DNA of 48,072 nucleotides from positions 1 to 48,072 of the forward strand of contig JAUCBJ010000963.1 of assembly GCA_032718475.1 (NCBI GenBank), read 5' to 3'. How positions within the stretch are numbered: position 1 is the stretch's first letter; each line of letters starts with the position of its first letter. Under the pieces are notes generated by a model. The model was given only the letters and a program-made list of their open reading frames with translations, did not search any database and was not told where the DNA came from. The stretch comes from Nemertoderma westbladi (taxonomy: Eukaryota > Xenacoelomorpha > Nemertodermatida > Nemertodermatidae). Made by a program: the position numbers and the translations under genes. Below are positions 32,407 to 43,784 of this stretch, in pieces.

Positions 32407-33162
32407 CACGAGATTTATAACCCGCTAGCATTAATAATGCATATATATAGTCGGTTTAACTGGTTGTTTCTCATTAAAATATATGTGAATGATTAATTAT
32501 TATCGGTTTAGGAATCAAAAAGCCAAATTTAATTAACTTAATTTATGTTACAGAAGCAAAAATCGAAGTCTGACCTAAAGTTCATACGAGCAACCTCTAT
32601 TGCGGAAAATGGTTTTAGCAACATATCACACCCCCCCCCCCCCCTCCCCCACACCCGACATTATTTTAGAAAAATGTCGCACACGCCGTAACCCCCCCCC
32701 CCCCCCCCCCCCCCCCCCTACACCACCATTTATGATTTATGCACCCAATTGTTACGCATCTTGGTTTGTCTTTGGGTATATGGGTAAAAAACTTGTAGAT
32801 AAAGCAAATTGCCTGAGCAACATTTGTTCGTGTGAGGTGTGGCCTGCAACAAATTCTGAAACAGGTTGCTGCTATAATTGTTTCCTTTGTTGTAAGAGCA
32901 CACTAATTATGGCGATGAAATGTTGTTTTAATAAATAATATAAATAATATGTTGTTTTTAGTATTATGTGAACCCCATTGCATAGATGCATAATATATTA
33001 CCGGTATGTTAATTAATATTATTAATATTAATATTAATATTATTATATTTTTTATTTATTAAATACATTTATTAAAATGTACTATTAATTGGTGCGTAAG
33101 TAAGCCATTACTTATTTCTTAAATTTATCCGGTTAATTCAGTTGAATTTCATTCAAATATCT
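32407..33162. other. 3' flank with poly-C runs
   Basis: Two long C runs (about 32629-32646 and 32694-32718) make the minus strand G-quadruplex-prone. AATAAA at 32930 is a possible but distant polyadenylation signal for the gene ending at 32406. No other gene seen. Confidence 0.5.
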
Positions 33163-33690
33163 CTTGAAGTCGTGGTTACGAACTCCACTTGAAGTCGTGG
33201 TTACGAACACCACTTGAAGTCGTGGTTACGAACTCCACTTGAAGTCGTGGTTACGAACTCCACTTGAAGTCGTGGTTACGAACTCCACTTGAAGTCGTGG
33301 TTACGAACTCCACTTGAAGACGTGGTTACGAACTCCACTTGAAGTCGTGGTTACGAACTCCACTTGAAGTCGTGGTTACGAACTCCACTTGAAGTCATGG
33401 TTACGAACTCCACTTGAAGTCGTGGTTACGAACTCCACTTGAAGTCGTGGTTACGAACTCCACTTGAAGTCATGGTTACGAACTCCACTTGAAGTCGTGG
33501 TTACAAACTACACTTGAAGTCGTGGTTACGAACTCCACTTGAAGTCGTGGTTACGAACTCCACTTGAAGTCGTGGTTACGAACTCCACTTGAAGTCGTGG
33601 TTACAAACTCCACTTGAAGTCGTGGTTACGAACTCCACTTGAAGTCGTGGTTACGAACTCCACTTGAAGTCGTGGTTACGAACTCCACTT
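33163..33690. repeat. 25-bp satellite, about 21 copies
   Basis: The unit CTTGAAGTCGTGGTTACGAA plus CTCCA is repeated head to tail with few substitutions. There are no spacers, so it is not a CRISPR array. Confidence 0.97.
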
Positions 33691-33743
33691 TAGAGAGACA
33701 GGTAAATTGTCCTTTCGGCATGAAAGCTACAAAGTGACCGTTG

Positions 33744-33794
33744 CATATTGCTCCCCTACGACATATTGCTCCCCTACGACATATTGCTCCCCTA
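33744..33794. repeat. 18-bp tandem repeat, three copies
   Basis: CATATTGCTCCCCTACGA is repeated three times just after the satellite. Confidence 0.9.
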
Positions 33795-34115
33795 TCTGAA
33801 GTCGACATCTACGGTCTGCGCTTGCCGATAAATAAATGTAAATACCAGTTAGACCAACTAGCAGAACAGTACATGTAACTGCAAAATCTAAACTTACCAA
33901 GAAATTCCGACTGACTGAACGTGTCAGTAACGTGAACGTAGTTTATATTACCTGGCATAAATGTCTCTCCCAAACATATAATAATATATGTATATATATG
34001 AGTGAAGGCGATGGTATTAGTTTGTGATAAACTAGTTGTAAAAACGGAGATCCATTTCAGTTTGCCCTTATCTGTCATTTGTAAACCTTCAACTAGGGCT
34101 TTTTAAGTTAAGTAT

Positions 34116-37063
34116 TATTGGGATCGGAAATAAATGAATACCAGCTGCATCAGTTTATTAATGGTCGACATACAGAACAGCATATCAAACAATAATATGA
34201 ACCAACAGACCAACGAACACACCCACCACCTTACAGCACATCAGTACAGCAGTACAGTAGGTACCGGTAACGGTTACTGTACCTACAGACCTAGAAGATA
34301 GGAAAGACTGAATACCGGAATACCAGAAGAGGACCGGTAGGTAAAAGACCAGTAGGTTGGATCTAACCACCACCAAGCCAGGGTCTACTAGAGCCCTAAC
34401 AATACATAATCTAACATCTCCCCCAAGAACAATGTAGGAGACATTTGTACTGAAAAAAAAAAAATCCAACCACCACCAATAGGTCAGTTCATTGAACTCC
34501 GAATCTTGCTGGTTGCTTGTGAGTTCTCGAACTGCGCCTGGGAAGATCATCAGCGAACTGTACCTGTTTTTGAGGCGTTATGTCACGAAGAGAAGAGTCC
34601 TCTGGGATGGAACGCAGATAACGACGATTTCTCCAATACACCCGACCATTGTCTAGTTCTATCCTGTAATCTCGCCTAGTACCACGGGAAAGGACGATAC
34701 CAGATTTGTTCCATAGTTTGGAATGTGCACTCTGGATGCAAACTCGGGAACCAATAGGAATCGGGGTTAAGTCGTGAGCATGATCATTATAATATGATTC
34801 AGTTGCTGAAGACGTTGAAGGACCAGGGATAGGGAATGAATCACCTGCCAGTGTGGACGAATGAGCTGGTATAGTGGAACGGAGGGATCTACCGAACAAC
34901 AGTTGAGCTGGAGACATACCATGTTCTTTAGGAGTATTTCTCCATTCCAGCAAACCACGAACAAAGCAAGTAGAGTTTAGATCTCCTTTGATATCTAACT
35001 TTTTTATCAATGATTTCATGGCCTTTACAGCCCCCTCTGCATGGCCATTAGACTGAGGATACTCAGGAGTAGAATACTCAGGGATGATATTCCATTCGGA
35101 TAAGAAATCATGATAACGTGCTGAATTAAATTGTGTACCACCATCAGAACGAAGGCGTTTTGGAATACCGAAATCTTTGAACCATCCTCGAAGAGCTGAA
35201 ATAACTTGAGAGCTGGAAGGATCGGCACGCCAAGAATGAACGCATGGCCACCCAGAATATCTATCGACATAAACCAGGTATGACCAGGTGCTGAAGTAGA
35301 AAAGATCAGCAGAGCAATCCTCCATTGGAAGACATGGATGAGGGTCGCTTTGGAGAGACTCTTTAGGTAAACTTGGTTGATAAAGTTGACACTGGGGACA
35401 AGAATTGACTATGTTTGTAATATCGCTATTGATACCAGGCCAGAATACAGTTTGCCTAGCTCTCCTCTTAGAACGTTCAATGCCCTGATGAGCATCATGA
35501 AGGTGCTTCAGGACATTCTTGCGGAGGGAAGATGGAATTACAATCCGGGAACCTAATAAAAGAAGATTATCTTCACAAGATAACTGATGTCGCACATTCC
35601 AGAATGGGCGTATGTGCACAGAACATTGTGTGGATGTTGAGGGAAATCCAGAAATAACAGCATCCACCAAAGCCATGTAAGAAATATCATCCTTTGCAGA
35701 TGATCGGATAGACTCAATATATGAATCCTTGAGATGACTTGGAGCATCAGAGACAACAATTGAGGTAGACACGTGACGAATGACTGCAGAAACATGGTCA
35801 TTGACATCTGTATCACAAAGAATATCCTCTGGAGTAGGATCTGAAACAGGGGCACGGGAAAGTGCGTCTGGAATGGAATGTTCACTTCCCTTTCTCCATG
35901 TTGTATTGAAGAAATAAAGGGTGAGTTTCTCTTTAAGACGTTGGATTCGGGGATTGTCTATCATATCCAAAGTATAATTGTTTAGGATAGGAAGAAGAGG
36001 TTTATGGTCAATTACCAACTCGAATGATGGGAGACCCATAAGATACACCTTACACTTCCTAGTAGCCCATATGACGGCTAACAGTTCAAGCTCTATCATT
36101 GCATAACGTGATTCAGTGTCAGTGATGAATCTTGAACCGCACTGAATGAGTTTCCAAAAGCTGTCGTGTTTCTGAAGAAGTGAGAAACCAAGACCCTTCA
36201 AACGTGAAGCATCTGTCTGCAACATTGTAGGCAGCAATGGATCATATGGAGCTAGAATTGGAGGACTTACAAGAGCTTTCTTAACTGCTTGAAATGCAGT
36301 TTCTTGGGGTTCTGACCAACAGAAGACATTTTTAACTTTAAGAAGGTCCCGAAGAGGGCCTGCCTTTTCGCTAAGAGAGGAAGTGAACTCACCTTTCACA
36401 AGACCCAAGAAAGATCTAAGTTCAGAAATGTTGGTCGGAACAGGAAAGTCAGCAATAGCATTAAGTTTGGAAGGATTTGCTTGAATACCATTACTACTAA
36501 TTATATATCCTGCGAAGCACACCTCAGGGGTAGCTAATTTGAATTTCGCAGCTTTGAGACTGATCTGGTGTTCACGACACCGATCCAGAACGGCAATAAT
36601 ATGTGTGAGATGACTGTGACTATCGGAAGAATGAATTAGAATGTCATCAACTACTTTAGCAATGCCATCCAATCCCTGTAAAGCTATATCACCACGAAGA
36701 CAAAACACATCTTGTGCTGAAGTTAATCCCATGGGATTCCTAAGAAACTTGAATCGACCCCAAGGGGAAATGAATGTTGTTAAATTCTGACTGGATTCAT
36801 CAAGAGGTATCTGCCAATATCCATCCTTGGCATCTAATGAAGAGCCAACCAACAGACCAACGAACACACCCACCACCTTACAGCACATCAGTACAGCAGT
36901 ACAGTAGGTACCGGTAACGGTTACTGTACCTACAGACCTAGAAGATAGGAAAGACTGAATACCGGAATACCAGAAGAGGACCGGTAGCTAAAAGACCAGT
37001 AGGTTGGATCTAACCACCACCAAGCCAGGGTCTACTAGAGCCCTAACAATACATAATCTAACA
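34116..37063 (-). mobile_element. Ty3/Gypsy retroelement, internally deleted
   Basis: Read on the minus strand, the 3' LTR is 34116-34416 and the truncated 5' LTR is about 36847-37063. Both start TGTTAGATTATG and differ at about one base in 217. CTTGGGGGAGA just before the 3' LTR is the polypurine tract. AGTAT stands at 34111-34115 and 37064-37068, a good 5-bp target duplication. The 5' LTR runs directly into the middle of reverse transcriptase, so its own end, the primer-binding site, gag, protease and the RT start are missing. Confidence 0.87.
34489..36888 (-). pseudogene. Gypsy pol fragment (RT-RNase H-integrase) fused to LTR sequence
   Basis: An uninterrupted frame of 799 codons. The first 15 or so residues (MCCKVVGVFVGLLV) come from the LTR. 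The next, SSLDAKDGYWQIPLDE, is mid-RT, followed by VVDDILIHSS, the RT catalytic DD, and LRSFLGL. RNase H begins QTDASRLKG. Integrase has its HHCC zinc site ending CPQC, then CSADLF, RSDGGTQF and SNGHAEGAVK for D, D, E. A chromodomain-free C-terminus ends near VQFADDLPRRSSR. The missing RT start means the protein cannot be a normal polymerase, although the rest is intact. Confidence 0.88.
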
Positions 37064-37386
37064 AGTATGACATTTTTTTTTACAATACTCTTCTCCTTCA
37101 TAAGTCTCGTTGCGCTCGTCCGGTTTTGTCTTCAAACAATTTTCCTAAAAGGAGACTAACGACCTTTATAACTATGCAAAGTCTCGAAACTGTGAGAGTA
37201 ACTGGCAAATGGATCCATCTCGTATCCACTGTAAACTCGTTATGTTCGTTCGTTTTTTTACCAACCTTCCGATTCTTTCTAAACTTTTGCCGGACTACAT
37301 ACGTACCAAGTTTCGTTTAATTTCATTAAGGAATAACCGAGTTATTAGCGATAAAAAATTTACGACGACGACGACAGACAACTCGT

Positions 37387-37647
37387 TCCACCTTGTTAGG
37401 TTCCACCTTGGTGTAGTGGTTGCATTGAATTCACATCTCCCGTAGGTCGTGGGTTCGATCCTCACATGGGCCAGGGCAGTTTTCGTTTCGGTACGAATGC
37501 TTTAAAGGGACCAGCCATGGCGCATCTCTGCCTTGCATCCTTAAGTGGTAGCTAAATGAGTACTGGAGTTTGTTCTGGGGGGACCGCATTGGAAATAAGT
37601 CGTCAGACTTTGTGCGTAATCCCGTAAAATTTACTTTACTTTACTTT
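37387..37647 (+). mobile_element. tRNA-derived SINE
   Basis: GGTGTAGTGGTTGCA (A-box region) and GGGTTCGATCCTCAC (B box) are spaced as in tRNA. They are followed by a tRNA-unrelated body and a (TTTAC)n tail at 37630-37647. AACTCGT at 37380-37386 and 37648-37654 looks like a target duplication. The acceptor stem does not pair, so it is not a tRNA gene. Confidence 0.78.
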
Positions 37648-37654
37648 AACTCGT

Positions 37655-38054
37655 ATATGGTACCCATATGTTAAGGCTTCGCTCATTTCGTGGCTCGCCC
37701 CACATACATTAAACAACATAAGTTTACTTATGTCAGTCTGTAAACGTATATAGAGTATTGATAAAGTCTTCACATCTTGAGTGCTTGATATTGAGATATT
37801 TTATTACATTACGGTACAGAACAGCAGTACCGGTACTGCAGTACAACAGTAGGCTCTATATTACATTATCGCAATAATTTTTATTGTCCGTTTAAATCCT
37901 TTTTTTGTCCTTTTTTTTATTATTTATGTCCTCCAAAAATCTAATGTTAGGTTCCATGCTACCGGTTTCTCTACTGCTGTTCTCTCAGGCTATCAGTACC
38001 GGTATTAGTATATATAGCACTATTTTGCTGTATTGTATGTACAGATGTAGGTAT
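37655..38054. other. Non-coding DNA
   Basis: No gene seen. Some ACCGGTA/TACCGGT palindromes occur, as elsewhere in the window. Confidence 0.4.
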
Positions 38055-38410
38055 ATTTATTATTTTGGTTAGAAAAGCCTGCCTCTGTAACCTGTTCCTT
38101 TCCCTCAATTTGTAACAATATCGTTTATTGTTTTGGTTAAAAAAAAGCCTGCCTCTGTAACCTATTTATTTACCTCAATTGGTAACAATATCGTTTATTA
38201 TTTTGGTTAGAAAAGCCTGCCTCTGTAACCTGCTCCTTTCCTTCAATTGATAACAATATCGTTTATTATTTTGGTTAGAAAAGCCTGCCTCTGTAACCTG
38301 TTCCTTTCCCTCAATTGGTAACAATATCGTTTATTGTTTTGGTTAAAAAAAGCCTGCCTCTGTAACCTGTTCATTTCCCTCAATTGGTAACAATATCGTT
38401 TATTGTTTTG
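38055..38410. repeat. 69-bp tandem repeat, five copies
   Basis: Units of 68-70 bases carry AAGCCTGCCTCTGTAACC, CCCTCAATTGGTAACAATAT and CGTTTATT(A/G)TTTTGGTTA. Single members occur inverted at 22.4-22.8 kb. Confidence 0.93.
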
Positions 38411-38827
38411 ATTAGTCTGCCCACTTTGTATATATCAACCTAACTTAAATACCCTCGAGACGATCAGTTAGCATTATACGATAGGTTCTCCTTATATAGT
38501 TATTATATTCTCATAGATAATTCTTGAAGGAAGCGATTATCCGATGATCAATATCGTCCACCTTCTAAGTTACTGTATTTTTGTCGGTAGGTTATTCACC
38601 AGTCAGGTAGTTTAGATTAGATTCAAGGGGGATAAAATCTGCGCGAAGGGACAATATCTGCTAGCAGATTTGGTCCTATGGGGGGTAAAATCTGCTGGCG
38701 GATTTTGACCCCCGGTCAAAATGTGCGAGGGGGGCATTTTCAACTGTCACATCGGCAACTTATGGGAATACTTTTATCATAATTTTCATTTATCAAATTT
38801 AGAAACAAAATAGGTATTTGAATATAT
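38411..38827. other. Non-coding DNA
   Basis: No gene. A short run of GGGGG(G)TAAAATCTGC(T/G)GGCG-like near-repeats lies at about 38640-38705. Confidence 0.4.
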
Positions 38828-39015
38828 TATGCGTGCATATATGTGTGCATATAAGCATGCATGTATGCGTGCATGTTTGCGTGCATATATGCGTGCATGA
38901 ATGCGTGCATATATGTGTGCATATATGCATGCATGTATGCGTGCATGTTTGCGTGCATATATGCGTGCATGAATACGTGCATATATGTGTGCATGAAAGC
39001 GTGCATATATGCATG
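38828..39015. repeat. 12-bp (ATGCGTGCATAT) minisatellite
   Basis: About fifteen variants of (A/G)TGCATATATGCG. Purine-pyrimidine alternation favours Z-DNA or cruciform. Open frames across it on both strands are artefacts of the 12-base period. Confidence 0.92.
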
Positions 39016-39137
39016 CACATATGCATACTCCTTATTATTCGTAAAATTTAGGCCCTCTATAAAGAGACAGTTTCGATATAACATGGTAAATTGTAAATAA
39101 CACCGTTTTACATAATGGACTATAAAAATAGGGGAAC

Positions 39138-39744
39138 AGTTCCGTATGCAGTCGCATTTTATAACATAAATCATTGTTACCATGGCAACATTGTAGAGTT
39201 CTAGAACAAAATATAATTATTATACACTATTCTAGATAAAATAAAAAATATAACGTTCTAGAATATATAGCTAGTCATTTTTCATATTTAATATGGCTAG
39301 TAGGCCTAATAACAAAAACTAAATTTTTATAACATAAATCATTGCTGCCATGCAAAAAATGTCAACTGCCATAATATTATCAATATTTTTTGTCATTAAT
39401 ATATTCTGCAACAATTTAAACATGAAATGTCAATGTTTTCACATGTTTTTATAATTATAAAGAATACTAGCTAGTAAAAAAACACTAGCTACCATAAAAA
39501 AACAAATCTACTAATGTTCTAGAACACAAAAAATTGCAGTATTTATAGAAAATTTAAAAAAAAGATGTTTATATATAAACAATTATGTTTTGAAAAATTA
39601 CTAGCTAGTTGATTAGCTAATGTTCTAGAACACAATATTTTTTTGAAAAATGTTGCAATAAAGTCAGTGGTGATATTACTATGCAAAAAGTACATCATTT
39701 CATTAATTAATATCAAAATATCAAATGCGACTGCATAGGGAACT
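39138..39744. mobile_element. Candidate MITE with 22-bp inverted ends
   Basis: AGTTCC(G/C)TATGCAGTCGCAT, extending to TTT, stands inverted at 39138-39159 and 39723-39744 with one mismatch. The interior is very AT-rich, with several TTCTAGAA and CTAGCTAG palindromes and no coding. Target duplication not identified. Confidence 0.6.
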
Positions 39745-39863
39745 CTAGCCAAATATAGTTCCATTGATATAGGAAAAAGACAAGCCCCAAAAATGTTATT
39801 ATTATTTGAGTGTGAAACAGTATCATATCTTATAATATTTCATATATTTATAGATTTATAGTA

Positions 39864-40187
39864 GTAGTAGGGTCTTGGCCGGCTCTGTGACAGTTAGACA
39901 ACACTGATGACCCATTGTGTGTCAGGGCGCTAATCAGTCTGATTAATTAGGATAATCAATTAAACCCTAATTAGGAGTCATATGACACCTGTTAGGGTTT
40001 AATTGTACTAATTAATTGATGACACCTGTCAATTAGGGTCTAATTAGCCTAATTGGGAGGTGTCACCCAGACAGTCTGGCGCCAATGACACCCAATGACA
40101 CCCATAGGGTGATAATTGGGTGTCATATGACACCCAATGGGTGTCAATTGGGTCTAACTGTCACAGAGCCGGCCAAGACCCTACTAC
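39864..40187. mobile_element. MITE with 36-bp TIRs and 8-bp target duplication
   Basis: GTAGTAGGGTCTTGGCCGGC, continuing to TTAGAC, is perfectly inverted at the two ends. TTATAGTA flanks both sides (39856-39863 and 40188-40195). Eight-base duplications fit hAT or P families. The interior is built of short inverted phrases around GTCATATGACACC. It ends about 40 bases beyond the tetraspanin stop codon, in the likely 3' UTR of that gene. Confidence 0.87.
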
Positions 40188-40234
40188 TTATAGTATTATA
40201 AAACGCCGTATTAATTCAAATCATTTGATTCCAT

Positions 40235-41047
40235 CTAGAGCATGGCATATATTTTTTTGGTCTTTACAAGAATAACACAAGACAATATGACCATTATGAT
40301 TTCCAATGACATGATACTCAGACCAGAGTATGCTAATATGGTCGTGTGTTGTTTAATTTTAGTAGCGATAACTGGGCCACAACCCTGAATACGCTCCCCC
40401 AATCTCTTATCCAACCAGAACACTTCCCTGCCTTCTAAACAATCTTCCAAAGTTGTCTCATCCATCTCCACAACGTCTGAGTCGCAACAGGTCTCAGGGA
40501 GTTTGAATCTTCCGTGAGCCACATGGAATCTTTCTATAGGTCCACTTTTGTAGTCCTCGTAGCTAAACCCGCCGCAACATTGCGCCATTTCCTGTATTCC
40601 ATAGAAAGTTTCTATAACAGCATTCTCAACACTGTCATCCGGGTCGTATTCGTTGGCTATCTGCTTGTAGAGCTGCCCAACAGACTCAGTTACATCCAAT
40701 CGTTCCTTATACTTAAAGACTATTACGATACAGGCGATCTTCACGATGAAGAGAATTGTAATCACGAGGATGTAGAACCACAAACAGAATCGGTTGTTTA
40801 GAAAGGCGCCACAACAACCGAAGAATGCCGTTAGACACACGAGCCCGCCGCTGATAGTAAGGACGTAGGCCGCACGACGGAAAGACAGTAACTCAATACT
40901 AGCAAACGTGCTGGAAATAATTTCAGTCTTTCTGGAAATTAGTAAGACTCCTGTTATGAGGATGAGCAAGCCAAATAAAACAAGGATAAAGTTTAATACA
41001 AATAAAGCCCCTTTACAGTAGAGCATAATAAGAGATTTCTGTGCCAT
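40235..41047 (-). CDS. Tetraspanin, single exon
   Basis: This is a 270-residue protein with ATG start and four hydrophobic helices (about 11-37, 58-82, 88-112 and 237-262). A small first loop and a large second extracellular loop (about 113-236) separate them. The loop holds the defining CCG at 157-159, then CC at 187-188 and single C at 203 and 223: six cysteines for three disulfides. Cysteines near the membrane (C11, C78-C79) are usual palmitoylation sites. Tetraspanins organise membrane microdomains with integrins and other partners. No subfamily can be named. The gene has no intron, which is unusual for this family and could mean an old retrocopy that stayed intact. A MITE lies just downstream. 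Confidence 0.93.
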   Translation of the reverse strand: MAQKSLIMLYCKGALFVLNFILVLFGLLILITGVLLISRKTEIISSTFASIELLSFRRAAYVLTISGGLVCLTAFFGCCGAFLNNRFCLWFYILVITILFIVKIACIVIVFKYKERLDVTESVGQLYKQIANEYDPDDSVENAVIETFYGIQEMAQCCGGFSYEDYKSGPIERFHVAHGRFKLPETCCDSDVVEMDETTLEDCLEGREVFWLDKRLGERIQGCGPVIATKIKQHTTILAYSGLSIMSLEIIMVILSCVILVKTKKIYAML

Positions 41048-41700
41048 TATTTAATATATTCACTGTAACTCCAGGTGATTTCTAGTCCTATTATTTTTTA
41101 TTAATTCATTCATTATAATGTACTAGAATACATAGTTGCTATAAAACCGTAACGAATCTTATTTGAATGGAATCACTAGCATTGTCCTATTAGTAGCCGT
41201 ATGGCCGTATAAGTTTTTGGTAGCCGGAGCTACCCCACATACCGTAGATGTTTAGAACAGATATTACAAAAATTTGTGTGGACTTGTTGCCCTTGTTTTT
41301 AACAGGGTCGTAAAACATAGCATAGGATAAAATTGCCATAGCAACAGCTCTTATAATAATAGGTATGACGAGTTAAGAATTTCAGCTACTAATTTGGATG
41401 TGAAGAACTTAAAGAAACATTATATTTTTTAAATTATCATAGCAACCAGGAGAGCACAACCTTCACGTTAGCAAATATTGGCATTGTTCAAAGCAAATGG
41501 CGTTATACCAGTAATTCTTTGTTGATACAAACCGTATGTGTTACCTACGAGTTGAGTAAAGGACAACTCCGTGACTGGTTGGCGACAGTATAGTATACAA
41601 GGTAACATCAACCTTCAACTCATTGTGCACTGGCCGCATTCTTAATTATCACTGAAAAACTGGAAAACTGATAAACTGGATACTTATTGAGGAACGCGAT
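41048..41700. other. Upstream region of tetraspanin gene
   Basis: The promoter of the minus-strand tetraspanin should lie here. No TATA-like element at a convincing distance and no other gene was found. Confidence 0.4.
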
Positions 41701-42465
41701 ACTGAGTAATAACTGTAATGTAACTGGTGCAATATCGACGGAGACACTTTTTCCAAACGCTTGTAGCTAAAGGTTGAAAACTAAAATGAAAATTTTTGCG
41801 AAAACAAGCGAAAACAGTTGGAATTTAAGGTTAACAGTCGAAAACAGTTATATCGTTTAAAAATAATCATTCATGCATTCAGGTGAAAATCGATATTGAA
41901 GTTAACAAGGTGCAATAATAGATTTAAAATTTAGTGGCATTTATAATGTCGCTAACTTAAGATGACGTACCCATGTACAATAACACTGCTCATATCTGCT
42001 ATACTAGGTATGTAAAATACATAGCCCATAGGCCTATTTCATTTTCAGCATTCAATAATTTTGTTTGTTCTGATAATGGCGAAACCGCTGGAAGCGAAGA
42101 TACTGGAACTTCGTACTTCAACTTCTTCTTCTATCGGTGCCGGTACGGGTGCCGGTACAATAGACTCACTGAATACTCAACTCTGTAGGCTTACTGCCGT
42201 ACTGGAGTAATCCATAATCATGCAACACGTAATCAGTGTTATTGTACATTGGATATGGGTAGAACGTCATCTTAAGTTAGCGACATTATAAATGCCACTA
42301 AAGTTTAAATCTATTATTACACCAAGTTAACTTCAATATCTATTTTCACCTGGACGTATGGATGATTATTTTTAAACGATCTAACTGTTTTTGTCTGTTT
42401 TCCCTACATTCCAACTGTTTTCGCTTGTTTTCGCCTGTTTTCGACTGTTGTCACATTTTTAGTAC
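41701..42465. repeat. Foldback element and single arm of the 10.7 kb repeat family
   Basis: 41701-41800 matches the terminal part of the 10.65-11.38 kb inverted repeat (ATGTAACTGGTGCAATATC, CGCTTGTAGCTAAAG). From about 41780 to 41990 and 42226 to 42465 the sequence is inverted: AAAAATAATCAT, TATTGAAGTTAAC, GTGGCATTTATAATGTCGCT and AACTTAAGATGACGT recur in reverse complement. The loop has no gene. Confidence 0.75.
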
Positions 42466-43784
42466 TTTCCCAAAGATGCCGTTGTATATCCAGTTGTAAA
42501 GAAGATTAAACTTGATCCAGAGATACTAAAGAATTTTCGGCATGTGTCTAATCTCTTATATATTGCCAAGCTGACAGAAAAAGTATCGCAATCCAGCTCA
42601 TGAAGCACCTAACAATGAACAATCTCCATGAGGGTATGTAGATGTAGAGTGCATATCGTCCATTCCATGGTACAGAAACTGCACTGATCAAGGTAAACAA
42701 TGATATCTTACTGGATATAGATAAAGGATCAGCTGTTTTGATGATTATGCTCGATCTTAGTGCGGCATTTGAGACCATGGATCACTCAATGCTACTTCAA
42801 ATATACATATATAATAATGTGTAAAATGTGTCAAATATACTACAAGCATACGGTACCACCTATATGCAGGTGATACCCAGGTATACATCTCATCTCATTC
42901 CACCACAATGATTCCAGCTCTACTGTTGATGTAACTGAAGATTGTCTTTGGGACATAAAAAATTGGACGACGACACAACAAATTAAATTGAACACGGACA
43001 AAACGGAATTTCTCCTCATACAAAATCGTTTTGGTGCACAAACGGATCCGGCAAAAATCAGAATAGGTGATGATGAAATTCAGGCAAGTGACAGTGCAAG
43101 GGGTATCGGTTTTGTGATAGACTCGCATAACTTTCACTAAGCAAATTAAAACAAGCGTTCGTGAGGCGTTTTTTAACTTACGCAACTTAGCTAAAATTAA
43201 ATGGTACCTCTCCCAGCACGATTTAGAATTACTAATCCATGCATTAACCATTAATTACCAACAAGATCGATAACAACAAATTACAGCACTCCAATCCTGA
43301 AGGTACTCTATTGCTTACATGCAAAACACAGACTATAATATAAGTTAGCATTGCTAACCTATAAGTGCCTCAATGGGTTAGCACCAACTTATCTAAATAA
43401 ACTTCGAATCCCATATAGACACTCATGGGATCTTCGTTCGAATAGTGCTGGTCTTCTCATGGTACCGCGATACCATTTAGAATCTTATGGTAGACGAGCA
43501 GCACCTACTGCCTGGAACTCTATCACCCAGTCAGTTAGAGAGGCACCCTCTTAGGACATGTTTAAAAATAGGCTAAAGACGTTCCTATTTAGAGCAGAAT
43601 ATGGTGAAAAAATGTAGGCCCATCATTTCGTCACTTTACTTAATGTTGACTCTTTTAAATTATTTTATCTCTCAACTGATTGTGATTTTTTATTTTTTTA
43701 TGGTTACAATGTTATATTTATTTGTTAATCGCTCTGAAACTAGCTCAGAAGAGCGCTATATAAATAGTTAATAATAATAATAAT
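42466..43784 (+). pseudogene. CR1/L2-like non-LTR retrotransposon relic
   Basis: Translated fragments in order are YPVVKKIKLDPEILKNFRH and VSNLLYIAKLTEKV (about 42488), MLDLSAAFETMDHSMLL (about 42745), YAGDTQVYISSHS (about 42864; YADD has become YAGD) and KLNTDKTEFLL. Then comes the C-terminal block LTYKCLNGLAPTYLNKLRIP to RRAAPTAWNSITQSVREAPS (43351-43554). It ends GAGCGCTATATAAATAG and an (ATA)n tail, the standard 3' end of this group. Many stops and frameshifts are present. Confidence 0.87.

Noticed and set aside
32600-32938. 112-codon frame with poly-proline
   Set aside because: It depends on two poly-C runs and has no recognised domain. A cysteine-rich end alone is not enough.
33163-33690. 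CRISPR-like direct repeats
   Set aside because: The 25-bp units abut without spacers, and the window is clearly animal nuclear DNA.
37126-37445. Two overlapping open frames before the SINE
   Set aside because: No domain recognised. The second frame runs into the SINE head, so it is not a host exon.
37411-37475. tRNA gene
   Set aside because: A and B boxes are present but the acceptor stem does not pair. The SINE body and tail explain it.
38799-39183. Cys/His/Met-rich frames on both strands
   Set aside because: They come from the 12-base ATGCGTGCATAT period.
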